A stretch of DNA of 64,000 bases from Bacillota bacterium (GTDB lineage Bacteria > Bacillota > Clostridia > Christensenellales > UMGS416): assembly GCA_023410875.1 (NCBI GenBank), contig JAEYPH010000021.1, forward strand, positions 1 through 64,000. The letters are read 5' to 3'. The position numbers and the translations under genes are program-made. The notes under the pieces are model-generated. The model had not been told where the DNA came from and did not search any database. It was given only the letters and a program-made list of their open reading frames with translations. This document shows, piece by piece, positions 62,198 to 64,000 of this stretch (within the stretch, counting starts at the first letter, position 1; every line of letters begins with the position of its first letter).

Positions 62198-63004
62198 CTA
62201 GTTTGTTCCCAATGCATAGGTCTCAATGGCCAGGGCCACACCATCCTCCTGGTTGCTGGCGGTCACGGCGTCGGCCTGGCTCTTAACGAAATCCGTCGCG
62301 TTGGCCACCGCCACGCCCAGCCCGGCCCCGCGGATCATGGAAAGGTCGTTGAGCGCGTCGCCCACGGCCATAACCTGCGTGAGCGGGATGCCCAAGCGGG
62401 CGGCCAGGCCAGCCATGGCCGCGCCCTTGTGGGCGTCGCGATGGGTGAACTCCAGGTAGTTGCTCTTGGAAATCGCGATCTCCAGCGCGTCGCCAAAGCG
62501 CGCCTTGGCCGCCTCATAGGCCTCACGGATGCGCGGAGGCTCGGCGATCATCAACAGCTTGATGGGCTCAAAATCCAGCGTCTCGGCCAGATTGCTGCCG
62601 GTTTCCACGCCGGCGATGCCCGCGGCATGGCGGTAATACTCGCTCTCCTCGCCGGTCTTTTCGAAGTAATAGGTCGTCGTGGAATAGTATTGGATGTAGA
62701 TGCCCCGCTCCCGGGCGAAGAGAATGGCCTGCCGGGCCAGCTCCTGCGGCACCGGCGTCAGCGAAATCTCCTCGCCGGTCTCGATGTCCACGATCTGTGC
62801 GCCCTGGCAGCACATCAGCAGCCCTTTGAGGCCCAGCTGGCGCGCATAGGGCAGCGCCGAGGGCACCATGCGCCCGGTGGCGATGGCCACGGTGATTCCC
62901 CGCTCTTCCGCGCGGCGGATGGTATCCAGGCTGCGCACCGAGATCGTGTGGTCGTCCCGCAGCAGCGTGTCGTCCAGGTCGGTTACGATCAATTTGATAT
63001 CCAA
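62198..63004 (-). CDS. Cof-type HAD-superfamily phosphatase
   Basis: A 268-residue HAD IIB phosphatase. Motif I is LIVTDLDDTLLRDDHTIS, motif II ATGRM, motif III the Lys in HKGAAMAGLAARLGI, and motif IV VMAVGDALNDLSMIRGAG. Such enzymes remove phosphate from small sugar phosphates or cofactors. The start is TTG 63004, since GGCAGGT lies 6 bases upstream and the family begins at this point; a GTG 27 bases earlier is possible. Confidence 0.88.
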   Translation of the reverse strand: MDIKLIVTDLDDTLLRDDHTISVRSLDTIRRAEERGITVAIATGRMVPSALPYARQLGLKGLLMCCQGAQIVDIETGEEISLTPVPQELARQAILFARERGIYIQYYSTTTYYFEKTGEESEYYRHAAGIAGVETGSNLAETLDFEPIKLLMIAEPPRIREAYEAAKARFGDALEIAISKSNYLEFTHRDAHKGAAMAGLAARLGIPLTQVMAVGDALNDLSMIRGAGLGVAVANATDFVKSQADAVTASNQEDGVALAIETYALGTN

Positions 63005-63072
63005 TGGGTTACCTGCCTTAGTAAAAATCACTGCAGATTATACCAAACCGGCGGCCCTTGCCGCAATGCGGC

Positions 63073-63438
63073 TTAAGCCTCACGGCTGCGCTCAAAGCCC
63101 ACGAACCGCGTGCCCTGGAAGGTCAGACGGCCCACGTCGCCCTCCGCCAGCAGGCCGTATTGCTCGCCGGTGACGGAGAGCTCCAGGCGGTCTCCGCTTT
63201 CCACCTCGAAGGTGGCATGGTGCCACGTGTGGGCAGCCGAGTCGCCGCTGCCGCCGGACACATCGGAGCGTTTGGTCACCACGCGGGCGGCCACTGTAAG
63301 CATCGGTGAATTGCGGTTCTTCACGGCGGTGCGCGCGGCGGCCACCAGCGCGAACACGATGACGCCGACCACCAGCGCGAATATCACCATGAAGATGATC
63401 GGGAACACGCTGAACATAAAGTCACCCCCAAAACCCAT
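63073..63438 (-). CDS. DUF2500 membrane protein
   Basis: A 121-residue protein with one N-terminal TM (FSVFPIIFMVIFALVVGVIVFALVAA, split here as about 9-34) and an outer beta domain matching DUF2500: NSPMLTVAARVVTKRSDVSG, THHATFEV-like TWHHATFEVESGDRLEL and GLLAEGDVGRLTFQGTRFVGFER. Function unknown. AGGAGG lies 7 bases upstream of the ATG, inside the end of uvrC (3 bases between the genes). Confidence 0.85.
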   Translation of the reverse strand: MGFGGDFMFSVFPIIFMVIFALVVGVIVFALVAAARTAVKNRNSPMLTVAARVVTKRSDVSGGSGDSAAHTWHHATFEVESGDRLELSVTGEQYGLLAEGDVGRLTFQGTRFVGFERSREA

Positions 63439-63441
63439 TGC

Positions 63442-64000
63442 TTATTCCTCCTCTACAGACGTTTCATCCTCGGCATCGTCAGGCACATCCTCGGGGATGT
63501 CATAGCCCGGCGCCTCTTCGGGACCGGAGCCCTCAGTTGCCTGTTCCTCCTGCTGCGGCGCGCCCTGGTCCGGCTGCACGGCGTGCAGAAAGTTCCACAC
63601 TGCCTGGGCGGCGGGCTTGCTCATGCCCGGCACAGCCGCCAGCTCTTCCACGGTGGCGGCCTCCATCAGCAGCGGCACGGGGTAAGCCTTGAGCAGCTCG
63701 TTGCGGCGCTTGGCGCCAATGCCGGGCACCTCTTCCAGCCGGCTTTTGAGCGTGCGGGCGCTGCGCAAGCTGCGGTGATAGGTGATGGCGAAGCGGTGGG
63801 CCTCGTCGCGCACGCGCTCCAGCAGGTGCAGCGCCGCCGAATTGCGCGCCAACACGATGGAATCCGGCCGGTCCTCCACAATGATCTCCTCGTTGCGCTT
63901 GGCCAGGCCCACGGCCGGGATGTGCCCCACACCCAGCGAGCGCATGGCCTCCAGGCCGAACTGCAGCTGTATGCGCCCGCCGTCGATGAGCACCAGGTCC
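63442..64000 (-). CDS. uvrC: Excinuclease ABC subunit C, C-terminal part (runs off right edge)
   Basis: The 3' 185 codons of uvrC. DLVLIDGGRIQL is the RNase H-like nuclease Asp region; VGLAKRNEEI, VRDEAHRFAITYHR and the tandem HhH domain (LEEVPGIGAKRRNELLKAY ... LAAVPGMSKPAAQAVWNF) follow. UvrC makes both incisions in nucleotide excision repair. After the HhH domain there is an unusual acidic tail of about 45 residues (EEQATEGSGPEEAPGY ... EDETSVEEE). The frame continues past 64000. Confidence 0.92.
   Translation of the reverse strand, partial: DLVLIDGGRIQLQFGLEAMRSLGVGHIPAVGLAKRNEEIIVEDRPDSIVLARNSAALHLLERVRDEAHRFAITYHRSLRSARTLKSRLEEVPGIGAKRRNELLKAYPVPLLMEAATVEELAAVPGMSKPAAQAVWNFLHAVQPDQGAPQQEEQATEGSGPEEAPGYDIPEDVPDDAEDETSVEEE

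Overview
The window is a typical piece of chromosome from a GC-rich (roughly 60-65 %) member of the Firmicutes/Clostridia, probably a gut or anaerobic lineage. The evidence is HprK (HPr kinase) next to a ROK glucokinase and uvrC, RbgA/YlqF beside rnhB, the dprA-trmFO-hslV-hslU block, Gram-positive AGGAGG ribosome binding sites, many lipoproteins and secreted proteins, and two ECF sigma/anti-sigma pairs. I see no rRNA, tRNA, CRISPR array, prophage or complete insertion sequence.

Layout. 1-2.3 kb: the N-terminal part of an unrecognised protein (minus, runs off the left edge) and a GH35 beta-galactosidase. 2.6-5.4 kb: a minus-strand operon of three exported proteins of unknown function. 5.6-9.6 kb: a glycerol-3-phosphate oxidation-type operon (GlpA-like FAD enzyme with BFD domain, FAD/NAD oxidoreductase, DUF1667) plus a polysaccharide deacetylase, preceded by a leader with an intrinsic terminator. 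9.6-13.5 kb: a zinc polyol dehydrogenase and a three-gene ABC-2 exporter. 13.7-16.4 kb: a lipoprotein with an internal tandem duplication and a transglutaminase-like protein. 16.7-22.5 kb: rbgA, an rnhB-yraN fusion and a 1305-residue two-module membrane glycosyltransferase, overlapping or nearly so. 22.8-27.5 kb: D-galactonate dehydratase, a membrane protein, an APH-type kinase of lower GC, an AlkZ-related protein and a potassium channel.

27.5-32 kb: hslU, hslV, trmFO and dprA in one overlapping minus-strand operon. 32.2-36.6 kb: a GAF/HD-GYP protein, an AraC regulator, a tandem class II aldolase with a degenerate second half, and ferritin. 36.7-41.2 kb: an ECF sigma factor with a VanW/PASTA membrane partner, a CPYC thioredoxin and an AT-rich terpene-cyclase-fold protein. 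41.3-45.8 kb: a Gfo/Idh/MocA oxidoreductase, ComB, hpt, an exonuclease and mutY. 45.9-50.2 kb: a second sigma/anti-sigma pair and a TGS-uridine-kinase-like nucleoside kinase. 50.7-57.5 kb: an aldo/keto reductase, an alpha/beta hydrolase lacking its nucleophile, a lipid kinase, a TetR regulator with a clear operator plus a kinase, a ROK-like protein and a PIG-L deacetylase. 57.5-64 kb: GNAT, ChbG-like, ribBA with a degenerate RibB half, glcK, hprK, a Cof-type HAD phosphatase, a DUF2500 protein and the 3' part of uvrC.

The gaps are rich in short palindromic repeats of several families, often at gene 3' ends; one family has apparently become coding sequence in the ABC permease. The most unusual items are the RNase HII-YraN fusion, the double GT-C glycosyltransferase, the half-dead aldolase and RibBA proteins, the hydrolase without a nucleophile, the terminator in the glp-type leader, and the repeat families. 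I did not find a convincing multi-gene novel defence or secretion system.
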